Shown: positions 7,992 to 16,383, numbered from the stretch's first letter. The stretch: DNA of 30,437 bases from Flavobacteriales bacterium (GCA_003456455.1 DMRV01000121.1:1-30437); one strand, 5' to 3'. Program-made: numbers and translations. Notes: generated by a model from the letters alone, not told the origin.

Positions 7992-8651
7992 CTAAATGTT
8001 GATGAACCGCATCAGCTCGTCATAGCGGCCTTTGAGGTCTTCAAGGTGCGCACTTTCTTGGAAATACGCAATTACCTGATAATCATAACGCTCCAAACTC
8101 TGAACTATCGAACTGATTTCCTCACGGTTTACTTTCAGAGTAAGCTCCAACATTCCGGTTTCCGGACGTTCAAAAACGTAGCTACTTAAAATCTTGGCGT
8201 TGTTTGATTCAATCACATGTGCCACCTGTGCAAGCGAATAATCAGCCTTATTCATATTGACAACGATGATTCCTCCTAGCTGATTTATTGCCGCCAATTC
8301 CTCAAACTTGACAACGAGGTCAGAAAGCGTGATGCACCCAAGATATTTATCTTCGGAATCAACCACAGCAACAACGGAAAGGTCAGTTGATGTCAGCTTA
8401 CGGATGACGTAGTATATATGCTGAGATTCTAGTACCGAGGCATGACTCATTACCTCTTTTGAAGCAATAACTGTATCGTCTTTTTCGCCATCCAAAATAT
8501 TGTCTTCGCTAATAATTCCAATGAAATTTCTCCCATCAACTACTGGCAGATGTGAAACTTTGAACTCATCCATCCACGCCAAAGCCCTAGCCACCTCGTC
8601 ATTTGGCTTCAGAGGTGGAACAACTTTAGATATGAGTTCTCTAGCGAGCAT
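7992..8651 (-). CDS. CBS-pair protein with C-terminal ACT-like domain
   Basis: This cytoplasmic 219-residue protein is probably regulatory. Two CBS motifs (residues about 5-55, with VSHLPVVDGRNFIGIISEDNIL, and about 65-120, with LSVVAVVDSEDKYLGCITLSDLV) form a Bateman module that typically binds adenine nucleotides. Residues about 127-200 look like an ACT-type fold (GGIIVVNMNKADYSLAQVAHVIESN, then LELTLKVN), which usually binds small ligands such as amino acids. I start it at the ATG at 8651; a TTG at 8681 would add ten residues not typical of the family. It heads the minus-strand envelope cluster and is divergent from pdxJ across 126 bp. No ligand or target can be named from sequence. Confidence 0.85.
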   Translation of the reverse strand: MLARELISKVVPPLKPNDEVARALAWMDEFKVSHLPVVDGRNFIGIISEDNILDGEKDDTVIASKEVMSHASVLESQHIYYVIRKLTSTDLSVVAVVDSEDKYLGCITLSDLVVKFEELAAINQLGGIIVVNMNKADYSLAQVAHVIESNNAKILSSYVFERPETGMLELTLKVNREEISSIVQSLERYDYQVIAYFQESAHLEDLKGRYDELMRFINI

Positions 8652-8742
8652 TTTCTTGAATTGCGTGCAAAGTAAACGCAAACATGTACTGTTTTGTTAT
8701 TGCTTACTGCAAGTAGCTAACATCAATTTGTTTGCCGAAGTC

Positions 8743-8750
8743 TACTTTTG
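8743..8750 (+). promoter_or_regulatory. Probable pdxJ promoter -7 box
   Basis: TACTTTTG matches the Bacteroidota -7 consensus TAnnTTTG exactly and lies 27 bp upstream of the pdxJ ATG, implying a leader of about 20 nt. Two TTTG motifs occur upstream at 8727-8730 and 8731-8734, closer than the usual spacing, so the -33 element is not convincing. Confidence 0.4.
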
Positions 8751-8777
8751 GCAACAATTAAGTTTCAATACCAAAGA

Positions 8778-9497
8778 ATGAACAACACCAAACTGAGTGT
8801 AAATATTAATAAGATCGCTACTCTGCGAAATAGTAGAGGCGGTGCCAATCCTAGTGTGGTTGAAGCAGCAGTTAAGGCGCAGCAATTTGGAGCTGACGGC
8901 ATTACCATTCATCCACGGCCGGATGAGCGACATATTCGTTACCAGGATGTTTACGATCTAAAACCCGTGGTAGATACTGAGTTCAATATTGAAGGTTATC
9001 CGAACGAAAAGTTCATGGAAATTGTGTTAGAAGTGAAGCCCACGCAAGCAACCTTGGTTCCTGACCCACCAGGGGTTTTGACTTCAAACGCTGGTTGGAA
9101 TACGATTGAGCATCAAGCATTTTTGAAGGGTGTCATTGATCGGTTGAAGAATGCCGGAATTAGAACTTCCATCTTTATTGAAACCGATGAAAAAATGATT
9201 CGTGCGGCCAAAGAAACTGGCGCAGACAGAGTTGAGCTTTACACGGAGAGTTATGCGGTTAGTTTTCCTTCAGACAAGGAAAAGGCCGTAGCCCCTTTTG
9301 TAAAAGCGGCAAAAGTGGCGCATGAAGTTGGTTTAGGGATTAACGCTGGTCACGATCTAAGTTTGGAAAACCTAACTTATTTCAATCAGAACATTCCAAA
9401 CCTGTTGGAGGTTAGCATTGGGCACGCACTCATTTCGGATGCGCTTTATTTGGGAATGAGCAACGCGGTGAAAATGTATAAGAACTGTTTACGGTGA
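8778..9497 (+). CDS. pdxJ: Pyridoxine 5'-phosphate synthase
   Basis: PdxJ condenses 1-deoxy-D-xylulose 5-phosphate with 3-amino-1-hydroxyacetone 1-phosphate to give pyridoxine 5'-phosphate, the last ring-forming step of the DXP-dependent vitamin B6 route. The 239-residue TIM barrel has the family blocks KLSVNINKIATLRNSRGG at the N-terminus, GITIHPRPDERHI, ATLVPDPPG, ADRVELYTESYA, GLGINAGHDLSLENL and LLEVSIGHALISDAL. The catalytic His and Glu positions in HPRPDERHI are intact. The ATG at 8778 is preferred over a TTG at 8748, which falls inside the putative promoter box. Its stop overlaps the GTG of the next gene by 4 nt, so the two are translationally coupled. Confidence 0.96.
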   Translation: MNNTKLSVNINKIATLRNSRGGANPSVVEAAVKAQQFGADGITIHPRPDERHIRYQDVYDLKPVVDTEFNIEGYPNEKFMEIVLEVKPTQATLVPDPPGVLTSNAGWNTIEHQAFLKGVIDRLKNAGIRTSIFIETDEKMIRAAKETGADRVELYTESYAVSFPSDKEKAVAPFVKAAKVAHEVGLGINAGHDLSLENLTYFNQNIPNLLEVSIGHALISDALYLGMSNAVKMYKNCLR

Positions 9498-10261
9498 AAT
9501 TGAACTTTAAAGAATTTGGCGAGGGGAAACCCTTGGTTATCCTTCATGGGCTTTTCGGGTCGTTAGATAATTGGTTTTCGCTTTCGAAGGCCTTTGCCGA
9601 TAAGCATCACGTTTATCTGGTTGATCAGCGAAACCATGGTCAATCACCTCATTGCGATTCTCATACTTATGAGGAAATGGCTGATGATTTATTCGAGTTT
9701 TTTCAGGAACACAAACTGGAAGATGCTATGCTTATTGGGCATTCTATGGGTGGGAAAACGGCCATGCTTTTTGCCTCTGAGCATCCAGAGTTACTGTCTA
9801 AATTGATTGTGGTTGATATGGGTATAAAACAATACCCTGTTCATCACGATTTAATAATCAGATCTATGCAGGCGTTGGATTTAGACGCCATGAAAAGCAG
9901 AAAAGAAGCCGAAGAATCTCTGAGTCACTTGTTGGATGAAGATGAGAGCACCATTCAGTTTCTTCTTAAAAACATCTACAGACAAAAACAGGAGGATGGT
10001 TCATCAAAGTATGCTTGGCGATTTAACTTAGACGTAATTGCTGATGATATTGAGGAAATGGGACTGCTAATTTCTGAAGGCGCTGAAATTGAAACGCTGT
10101 TTCTCCACGGAACACAATCAAAATATGTTTTGGAAGATGACAAAGCTGAAATTTTGGAGCTGTTTCCAAACTCGATTTTCAAGTCGCTACAAACCGGCCA
10201 CTGGGTTCATGCGCAAGATCCAAAAGGATTTGTTGAAGAGGTGAAAGCCTTTATTGATTGA
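9494..10261 (+). CDS. Alpha/beta-fold hydrolase, YbfF-like esterase
   Basis: This 255-residue cytoplasmic hydrolase resembles the YbfF/acyl-thioesterase branch of the alpha/beta-hydrolase superfamily. It shows the oxyanion-hole HG in VILHGLFGSLDNW, the characteristic VDQRNHGQSP block, the nucleophile elbow GHSMGG at residues 82-87 (Ser84), and the catalytic His in TGHWVHAQDP near residue 236. Synthesis starts at a GTG whose last two bases overlap the pdxJ TGA. This pdxJ-hydrolase pairing is common in Bacteroidota, but a role in B6 metabolism has not been shown; the natural substrate is unknown. A strong terminator follows seven bases after the stop. Confidence 0.88.
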   Translation: MKLNFKEFGEGKPLVILHGLFGSLDNWFSLSKAFADKHHVYLVDQRNHGQSPHCDSHTYEEMADDLFEFFQEHKLEDAMLIGHSMGGKTAMLFASEHPELLSKLIVVDMGIKQYPVHHDLIIRSMQALDLDAMKSRKEAEESLSHLLDEDESTIQFLLKNIYRQKQEDGSSKYAWRFNLDVIADDIEEMGLLISEGAEIETLFLHGTQSKYVLEDDKAEILELFPNSIFKSLQTGHWVHAQDPKGFVEEVKAFID

Positions 10262-10267
10262 AACAAA

Positions 10268-10297
10268 AAAGCCGCTGATTTCTCAATCAGCGGCTTT
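10268..10297. terminator. Bidirectional intrinsic terminator
   Basis: A perfect 13-bp stem (AAAGCCGCTGATT / AATCAGCGGCTTT) encloses the 4-nt loop TCTC. Read on minus it is followed by six Ts, a classical terminator for the endonuclease operon; read on plus it ends in TTT for the pdxJ-hydrolase operon. It lies between the convergent stops at 10261 and 10322. Confidence 0.9.
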
Positions 10298-10321
10298 CCA
10301 AAACTCAACTTTTTGCCTTTC

Positions 10322-12541
10322 CTATTGAAGAACAACTTTCAGCGTAGTTCTCCCTTTTTCACCACTCAAAACCATGTGGTAAACTCCAGCATCAAGATTT
10401 GAGAAATCAAAGTTTTGTCTAGAAAGGCCAGCGTTAAAGTTGTTAGACTGAACTGAAACTTGACGACCCGAAATATCCATTAATTCAATTGTCAATTCTT
10501 GCTTTTCAATCAAGTTCAGATTAAGACTAACCTCACCGTTTGAAGGGTTTGGAGAAACTGAAAAATCTCCAGCCAATTGCTCTTCAATTCCTTCTGGCTC
10601 TGTTGTAGAACAAGGAACCGTAGGATTTGATATGTATGAAAGGTCATCAAAGTTGATATAGCAAACCCAATGGGTACTATCAACAAATGGATTTCTATTG
10701 CCTTGCTCACTTTCAATAAAATCGTTTCGAGCAATTTCCCAAGCATCTGGCGGATCTTGTAGGTGCCATTGCTTTAAAACATCCTGATCCTGACCATACT
10801 GAACGATAAAATCTATTGGATTAGGAAGTTCCCAACTCCCACTTGTTCCATTCCACTTTGTGGCCATGTAAAATATAGCTCTAGCCGCATCACCTTTATG
10901 CTGATCACGCGGTTCGTAAACTCGCTGACCATCGGCATTGTCTCCGTACTGCGCATCTAAAAATGAACTGGCTGGCGTAACAACTTCGCCTAGCGGACGG
11001 TTACTTCTTACAGCATTTGCATTGTCTTGGTGTGTTGGAAAAAGGTTGTGCATATCCGAGTACTCGTCTCCATCTTGATCTGGAAAAGCTGGCATCCAAC
11101 TATGTGGCCAAGAATGCTCTCTACTTAATACATCATAGAAAAATGCACCTAAATACATATGCTGGTATCCTGAGTAAACACCTGTAACCACTTTTTGCCC
11201 GTCTGTTGTATCTCGCGAAGCAAATTTGTTAATCATAATTGGCGCGTAATTGCTGTAGAATATTTGGTCGTACCCTTGGCTAATTCGCGTCTGCAAATCA
11301 GAAATAAAGCTGGTTTGATTAGGGTCAATTCCATCGTAATAGTTACCCATCATGGTTTCCGGTGTAGTAACAGAACCATCAAGTGGAGCGCTGGTATAAT
11401 AATTTTCGTACCCGGCTGGGCCATTGAAGGAGTAGGCAGCGAAATAATAGGTGGTATTAGCCACATTATAAGTTGGTTTAAACGAACCGGCTGGGCCAAC
11501 ATGAACAACCTGCGTAAATGCATCGATATAGTCACCTTTAACATAGGTTGAACCGTCCATGGGCTGATTAAGGAATTGATTCTCGATTCCTCTAATTACA
11601 ATGTAGTTTTCAGGAACCACGGTTGCATCATCAAAACTTACCTCATAACCATATGTGGTTACGTCTGTAATCTGGAGGTTAGCTGGGCCTTCTGATGGCT
11701 CCGTAGCATAATCTCCCCCAATCCCGTATAGGTTTATAACAAACGTTGTTTCATCTCCATTTGCATCATCATTCTCAATTGTAAGCGTTGCAAAACGAGA
11801 ACCCATCGCTCCAGCAGTAAACGTCAAATCAAACTGTTCAACAGCAGTTGCACCAACTGTTGTTGGGGTTGTTCCGAGCGAAAAATCGGCTGCATTTATA
11901 CCGCTTAAACTGATGTTGCTAATGGTTAAATCCGTTCCACCCAAAAGGTTTACGTTTTCGATACTGATAACGGTAGATGTGTTATTACCAACAACAAAAG
12001 TTCCGTTGTTTACAATTGGCGTAACACCACTGCTTACTCCAATTTCTTGAGCGTTTGTAGGAATTTGAGAAATTAAAGTAATCTCATCGAGCCCAACATT
12101 TCTACCGCTTTGCTTTTCAGTAAAATACCATCTGATGTAACGGGTAGTAGCTAAAGGGATATCGGTAAACTCAGTCCAAGCCGAGGCCGCGTCAAGATCT
12201 GCTTCTTCAAACAATCTAAGCGTTGTCCAGTCTGTTCCGTTTGCACTTTCTTGAACTGTGAAAACATCATTACTAGCAGAGCTTTGACCAATAAAATCGT
12301 ACGTAACTCCACCACATACATCGCTAAAATGAACTACAACATATTCATCATCTCCGTCTAGTTTGCAGGCAGCTCCTACAGAACCATTGGTGTATCGTGT
12401 GTTACCAGGATTGTTAGAAAGCTCCTCTGTCCAACCAACAGGTTGCGGATCATCAAAATTCCAAGATGCTGGTAAACTCGTTTGACCAAAAGTGGTTGTG
12501 GCCAAAATGGCCGAAGCCAAAAGTGTTGTTATTTTTTTCAT
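10322..12541 (-). CDS. Secreted endonuclease I family protein with T9SS sorting domain
   Basis: This 739-residue extracellular nuclease should cut DNA or RNA outside the cell. Order of parts: signal peptide (MKKITTLLASAILATTTFGQ); a beta-rich N-terminal domain to about residue 165; a choice-of-anchor-D/HYDIN-like beta-sandwich (about 170-275); a fibronectin-III-like region (about 285-395); the endonuclease I domain (about 400-630); and a T9SS type A C-terminal domain starting near FSVSPNPSNGEVSLNL. The nuclease shows REHSWPHSW (474-482), DMHNLFPTHQDNANAVRSNRPLG, VYEPRDQHKGDAARAIFYM and LKQWHLQDPPDAWEIARND, matching the metal and substrate positions of the family. I start it at the ATG at 12541, just ahead of the signal peptide. 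It begins 11 bp after the TonB-receptor stop, is the last gene of a three-gene operon, and is followed by the terminator. Confidence 0.92.
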   Translation of the reverse strand: MKKITTLLASAILATTTFGQTSLPASWNFDDPQPVGWTEELSNNPGNTRYTNGSVGAACKLDGDDEYVVVHFSDVCGGVTYDFIGQSSASNDVFTVQESANGTDWTTLRLFEEADLDAASAWTEFTDIPLATTRYIRWYFTEKQSGRNVGLDEITLISQIPTNAQEIGVSSGVTPIVNNGTFVVGNNTSTVISIENVNLLGGTDLTISNISLSGINAADFSLGTTPTTVGATAVEQFDLTFTAGAMGSRFATLTIENDDANGDETTFVINLYGIGGDYATEPSEGPANLQITDVTTYGYEVSFDDATVVPENYIVIRGIENQFLNQPMDGSTYVKGDYIDAFTQVVHVGPAGSFKPTYNVANTTYYFAAYSFNGPAGYENYYTSAPLDGSVTTPETMMGNYYDGIDPNQTSFISDLQTRISQGYDQIFYSNYAPIMINKFASRDTTDGQKVVTGVYSGYQHMYLGAFFYDVLSREHSWPHSWMPAFPDQDGDEYSDMHNLFPTHQDNANAVRSNRPLGEVVTPASSFLDAQYGDNADGQRVYEPRDQHKGDAARAIFYMATKWNGTSGSWELPNPIDFIVQYGQDQDVLKQWHLQDPPDAWEIARNDFIESEQGNRNPFVDSTHWVCYINFDDLSYISNPTVPCSTTEPEGIEEQLAGDFSVSPNPSNGEVSLNLNLIEKQELTIELMDISGRQVSVQSNNFNAGLSRQNFDFSNLDAGVYHMVLSGEKGRTTLKVVLQ

Positions 12542-12552
12542 TGAGTGTGTTT

Positions 12553-15360
12553 TCAAAATTTTACGCCAACAGTAGCTGTCCATCTTCGGCCTTGTCCCAT
12601 AAAAACCTTTGCGCCTGTAGCGTCAAACGTTTGAGAACTGGTGGCGTTGTTCTGAGCATCTGAGATATAAACATGGTCTGTTACGTTAAGGACGGATACT
12701 CGTAGACTGACGTCCATTTTTTTAAGCTTAATTGTCCAGCCTGCATGGATGTCAAACAGATAGTAGGCGGGAATTTTCCACGATTCCCGACCTCTGTTTT
12801 CTCCTTGAAGATCGAGCGGGTTAAAATTCGCATAGTAGTTATCGAAATAGGTGATTTGCGCTTTGAGATAAACGTCCTTTAGTGTAAGCCACTTTTTAAT
12901 ATAAAGGTCCTTGATTGGTTTAATCTTGATGCTTCCTGCTACCTGAAACTGCGCTGCATCTCCAACATGCACACCATCCGCTTCAACATCCACGCTATCA
13001 ATCGGAACATCACTTCCTTCTTGATAGTAATACGCTAACGAATTTCCTTTCCACCTCCAATCTCCGTAAGAAACAAGTCCTTCAATATCGAAGTACCAAG
13101 GTGTTTTATACGCTCCATCCAACTCAATTCCACGATGGGTAGAACCAATGTTAGGAATAGAAATTGTGGTTGGTGTTCCTCCAATGCTAACGCTTGTGGT
13201 AATAGGTCTGTTTTCCCAAACCGTGTTGTATAAATTCAGATTTGCCGCCCAGCGAGGATAACTAATTGAATAACCCAATTCCACACCCCAAGAAACTTCA
13301 CTTTTAACCCCCTGAACGAAATTGAAAGATGTGCCAGCGTATACATCTGAAATCGTTGGCGGACGTAAGAACATCCCACCGTTCACAAACACATTCATAT
13401 GGTCGTTAATATTAAAGTTCAAGCCAGCTTTAGCCGTTGCTCCCCAATAGTGAACCCAATCTGTTGTGGCCGTCTTTGCTTCTGTGCTAGCAGCCGTGTA
13501 TTGGGTCCCATTATATGTAATTGTATCATTGGCGCCCAACGATTGACGCATTGTCGTATCAGAAAGCACCAAATCGCGCTTACGGTATTGGTCTTTTCTG
13601 ATGTAAGAATTGTGCCCACCAGAAACGCTTACAAAACCCGAAAACTTGTCCTTCTTGTATTCAACCTGGCCGAAAACACCCCCCGTGTACACGGATGTAT
13701 TTGCCCGATAGCCAGCCACATCACCAATGCGTTTGACATTGTCACGGGCGAGAGTGGACGAATTGAAGAGGTTCTCTGGTTCGCTTGTCGGAAAAATCAC
13801 CGCATAATTCCCCCCAAGCAGGTCGTATGGCGTGCTATACCTCTCAACCCAGTACGAGCGAAAGTCAATACCTACCGACATTTCCCATGTATCATTGAAC
13901 CGATGGTTGATTGTAGATATGAGGCCGTACCAATAGTGATTATTCATGTTAGCCTGTATATAATTTTCAGATTTATACTGGCTAGTATCATTGACAGCAA
14001 TAGTATCGTAAGCCTGAACGAACGGTGTACCCGAGATGTTCTGCTCATAAAGACTATCAACATCTAGTTGGCCGAAAGGATCGTATTCTGTATTTCCTCG
14101 AAGACGCGTTCCTCCGCCATTCCCAAATGAACCATAAATAACGTTGGACACCGCCCATTTATCCTTAGCCCAAAAGTGCTTCAGATTAAAAATGGGTTTG
14201 TGGTAGAAGTTTTCGGCAACACTTTGAGCTTCACTCTGTGCATTTGGGTTATTCCTGTCACGAATAACGTATCCCCACTGACCATTATATCTTCTCCCAT
14301 AATTACCCTGCAAACCGGCAGCCATATTCTCGGTAACAGATTCGTCACTTAAATTAACCCCCACCTTTTCAGCGTAAGCCCTATCGAACATGTAAATTTC
14401 TTGCTTATAACTGCGCTGCTGACGTTTTTGAGGCGCGCCCATTCCTGTAATACTGATGGTGTGATTCTTGATTTGCTTTTGAAGTTTTAGGAAGTAAAAA
14501 AAACGATTGGCTCCAGTGCTTTCTACCCAGCCTTCTTGATGGTCATATGCAAACGCGGCAGTTACGCCCCACCCATTTTTCAATCGGCCAGAATTATAGC
14601 TAATGTTCGTCCTAATAAGATTGTTATTACCAACAGTAACCGCAACTTCCGTTTGTTGTTTGGAACTAATTCCAGCCGTCAAAATATTCATGCTACCACC
14701 AACCGCAGGAATAGCCAATTTGCTTGCTCCCAAACCTCGTTGCACCTGAATCCGCTGTGTTACACCATCCAACCCAAACCAGTTACTCCAATACACCTGA
14801 CCGTTTTCCATATCATTCATCGGAACCCCATCAATTTGAACAGAAATATTACGTTGTGAAAATCCTCGTATGGTTACGCGCGCGTCTCCTGCACCTCCTC
14901 CTTGCTGCGTAGCATACACACCAGGCGTTGAGTTCAACAACATGGGGATGTCCTGAGAAGAGAGTTCCTCCTTGATTTTTGCAGGCTCTATATTGGAAAA
15001 GGCCACCGGGGTTTCACGATCGATTGCCATGTCTGCAACAACCCTTACCTCATTAAGTGTCTTTGTTTGCAGAGCAAAGTTTACCTCTAACTGACCTCCT
15101 CTTGTTTTAATTTCCCGCGTTGTTGCCTCATACCCTATGTATGAAATTTGCATGGTGTAAGAGCCGTTTTCAACCTCAATTGAGTACCTACCATCAAAGT
15201 CGGTTACAACCCCTCTACCTTCTGCTACCAATACGTTTGCAGAAATGAGCGTTTCACCAGAACTGGCATCTTTCACAACACCATAAACACGTGTTTTTTG
15301 TGCCTGCGATACTGTTACGGTAATCAATACCGTTAAAAAAGTGAAGAGAAAGCGATACAT
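12553..15360 (-). CDS. TonB-dependent outer-membrane receptor with carboxypeptidase-regulatory-like domain
   Basis: This 935-residue outer-membrane importer or binder is powered through TonB. A signal peptide (MYRFLFTFLTVLITVTVSQAQ) is followed by a CarboxypepD_reg-like domain (about 23-110, with RVYGVVKDASSGETLISANV and VVTDFDGRYSIEV). The plug comes next (about 115-230, with DIPMLLNSTPGVYATQQGGG, RVTIRGFSQRNISVQIDGVP and VQRGLGASKLAIPAVGGSM), then a 22-strand barrel ending in Phe (WTATVGVKF). The ATG at 15360 is preferred over a TTG one codon earlier. No SusD-like lipoprotein lies beside it, so it is not a standard polysaccharide-utilisation pair. Neighbours 12 bp upstream (LTD protein) and 11 bp downstream (endonuclease) are both secreted, suggesting uptake of nucleic-acid breakdown products; the substrate itself is inferred, not visible. 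Confidence 0.92.
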   Translation of the reverse strand: MYRFLFTFLTVLITVTVSQAQKTRVYGVVKDASSGETLISANVLVAEGRGVVTDFDGRYSIEVENGSYTMQISYIGYEATTREIKTRGGQLEVNFALQTKTLNEVRVVADMAIDRETPVAFSNIEPAKIKEELSSQDIPMLLNSTPGVYATQQGGGAGDARVTIRGFSQRNISVQIDGVPMNDMENGQVYWSNWFGLDGVTQRIQVQRGLGASKLAIPAVGGSMNILTAGISSKQQTEVAVTVGNNNLIRTNISYNSGRLKNGWGVTAAFAYDHQEGWVESTGANRFFYFLKLQKQIKNHTISITGMGAPQKRQQRSYKQEIYMFDRAYAEKVGVNLSDESVTENMAAGLQGNYGRRYNGQWGYVIRDRNNPNAQSEAQSVAENFYHKPIFNLKHFWAKDKWAVSNVIYGSFGNGGGTRLRGNTEYDPFGQLDVDSLYEQNISGTPFVQAYDTIAVNDTSQYKSENYIQANMNNHYWYGLISTINHRFNDTWEMSVGIDFRSYWVERYSTPYDLLGGNYAVIFPTSEPENLFNSSTLARDNVKRIGDVAGYRANTSVYTGGVFGQVEYKKDKFSGFVSVSGGHNSYIRKDQYRKRDLVLSDTTMRQSLGANDTITYNGTQYTAASTEAKTATTDWVHYWGATAKAGLNFNINDHMNVFVNGGMFLRPPTISDVYAGTSFNFVQGVKSEVSWGVELGYSISYPRWAANLNLYNTVWENRPITTSVSIGGTPTTISIPNIGSTHRGIELDGAYKTPWYFDIEGLVSYGDWRWKGNSLAYYYQEGSDVPIDSVDVEADGVHVGDAAQFQVAGSIKIKPIKDLYIKKWLTLKDVYLKAQITYFDNYYANFNPLDLQGENRGRESWKIPAYYLFDIHAGWTIKLKKMDVSLRVSVLNVTDHVYISDAQNNATSSQTFDATGAKVFMGQGRRWTATVGVKF

Positions 15361-15372
15361 CAAGCTTTAGGC

Positions 15373-16278
15373 TTATTGGCCTAGCATTACTTTTCGAGAA
15401 AGGATTGCTCCGTTGCTCATAGTAACCCGCACAACATAAACTCCTGTTCTGAGATGTTCTAAATTGTAACGCTGTGTGGTTGCTCCGTAAGCAAAATTCA
15501 CACGGTCTTTCTCTTGTCCGATAATATTAAATACCTGAATAGACTCCATTTCCACAGATGTAGAAATCATTAACTGTTTATCTGCAGCAGGATTTGGAAA
15601 CATATTCATCTTGGCTGTTTCTGCATCATTTACTCCAACAGAAGCACAGTCACAATTGTGCCATCCAAGCTCTGTAAATGTATCTTCCGGTAGGCTGTCC
15701 CACTCTGCCTCTACAACAAATGCCACAGGGTTTATTGTAACACCACTTAATACTCCTGGCTTTCTGATTAACGTTTTATCTGTTGTCCACCAGGTTCCAT
15801 TTGCATCTGCCCAAGCAGTACCAGGATCTTCTCCAATTCTACCAACAAGATCAACGATAGTTGTGCCGTCTCCTTTAATAAGTGGCACCGCATCGTCTCC
15901 ATTAAAATAGAACGGAGAGTTAGCCTGCACGTATACTGGATTTACAAACGTATCAGCCACGGCTTGAATTGCTAGGTCTACCTGCTCTTCAAAACCAGTT
16001 CCGTTAGGGTCACGTTTATCAATTGCAATTACATAAGTTCCGAATGCTGGGATAGTTCCTGCTAAATCAAGCAACATTGGTGTTCCAGAACCATCACGAA
16101 ACCTTCCAACCTTATAACCGAACAGGTCTACGGCTGCATCCGTTGGGTTGTAAATTTCCAAAGCACGGTTGTTTCCCGAACCAACCACATATTCTGAGAT
16201 AAATAAATCATCACAGTCTTGTGCCTGAATGCTGAAAGATGTGATTACTGATAGTGTAAGAAGTAAAAGTCTTTTCAT
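15373..16278 (-). CDS. Secreted lamin-tail-domain (LTD) protein with T9SS sorting domain
   Basis: This 301-residue secreted protein is first in the operon. A signal peptide (MKRLLLLTLSVITSFSIQAQ) is followed by a lamin-tail-type Ig domain (about 21-210) with the signature DLFISEYVVGSGNNRALEIYN, the AGTIPAFGTYVIA strand, FYFNGDDAVPL and IRKPGVLSG blocks, ending HNCDC. A T9SS type A sorting domain (about 222-301, MNMFPNPAADKQLMI to RKVMLGQ) closes it. No catalytic motif is visible. LTD domains often accompany secreted nucleases and phosphatases, so a binding or scaffolding role for the nuclease system is plausible. A similar LTD lies inside the giant protein at 23876-30379. The ATG at 16278 directly precedes the signal peptide; upstream in-frame codons would overlap the promoter. 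Confidence 0.88.
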   Translation of the reverse strand: MKRLLLLTLSVITSFSIQAQDCDDLFISEYVVGSGNNRALEIYNPTDAAVDLFGYKVGRFRDGSGTPMLLDLAGTIPAFGTYVIAIDKRDPNGTGFEEQVDLAIQAVADTFVNPVYVQANSPFYFNGDDAVPLIKGDGTTIVDLVGRIGEDPGTAWADANGTWWTTDKTLIRKPGVLSGVTINPVAFVVEAEWDSLPEDTFTELGWHNCDCASVGVNDAETAKMNMFPNPAADKQLMISTSVEMESIQVFNIIGQEKDRVNFAYGATTQRYNLEHLRTGVYVVRVTMSNGAILSRKVMLGQ

Positions 16279-16300
16279 GTTGTAAGTGCTGATTAAGATA

Positions 16301-16330
16301 CAAAGGTAGATTATCTCTTTAACCATCAAA
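16301..16330 (-). promoter_or_regulatory. Bacteroidota-type promoter of the LTD-receptor-nuclease operon
   Basis: Read on minus, a TTTG (-33) is separated by 18 bp from TACCTTTG, a perfect TAnnTTTG -7 box, with the ATG 22 bp further on. Both elements and their spacing fit the primary-sigma promoters described for Bacteroides and Flavobacterium. It predicts a start of transcription near 16294 and a very short leader. Confidence 0.65.
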
Positions 16331-16383
16331 GGTCTTGTTGCTGCCAAATAAGAGTTTTATCTTTTGTTTTAGAATAGATGATA

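Noticed and set aside
7985..7996. RF2-like +1 frameshift at the CBS gene stop (ATT TAG A re-pairing to TTT) joining it to the BamA-like frame
   Set aside because: It would fuse a cytosolic regulator in front of a signal peptide, which makes no sense for export; there is no upstream Shine-Dalgarno-like stimulator. Non-ATG initiation is simpler.
13399..14067. Plus-strand 222-codon frame
   Set aside because: Antisense shadow of the TonB-receptor barrel; no signal, motif or family pattern.
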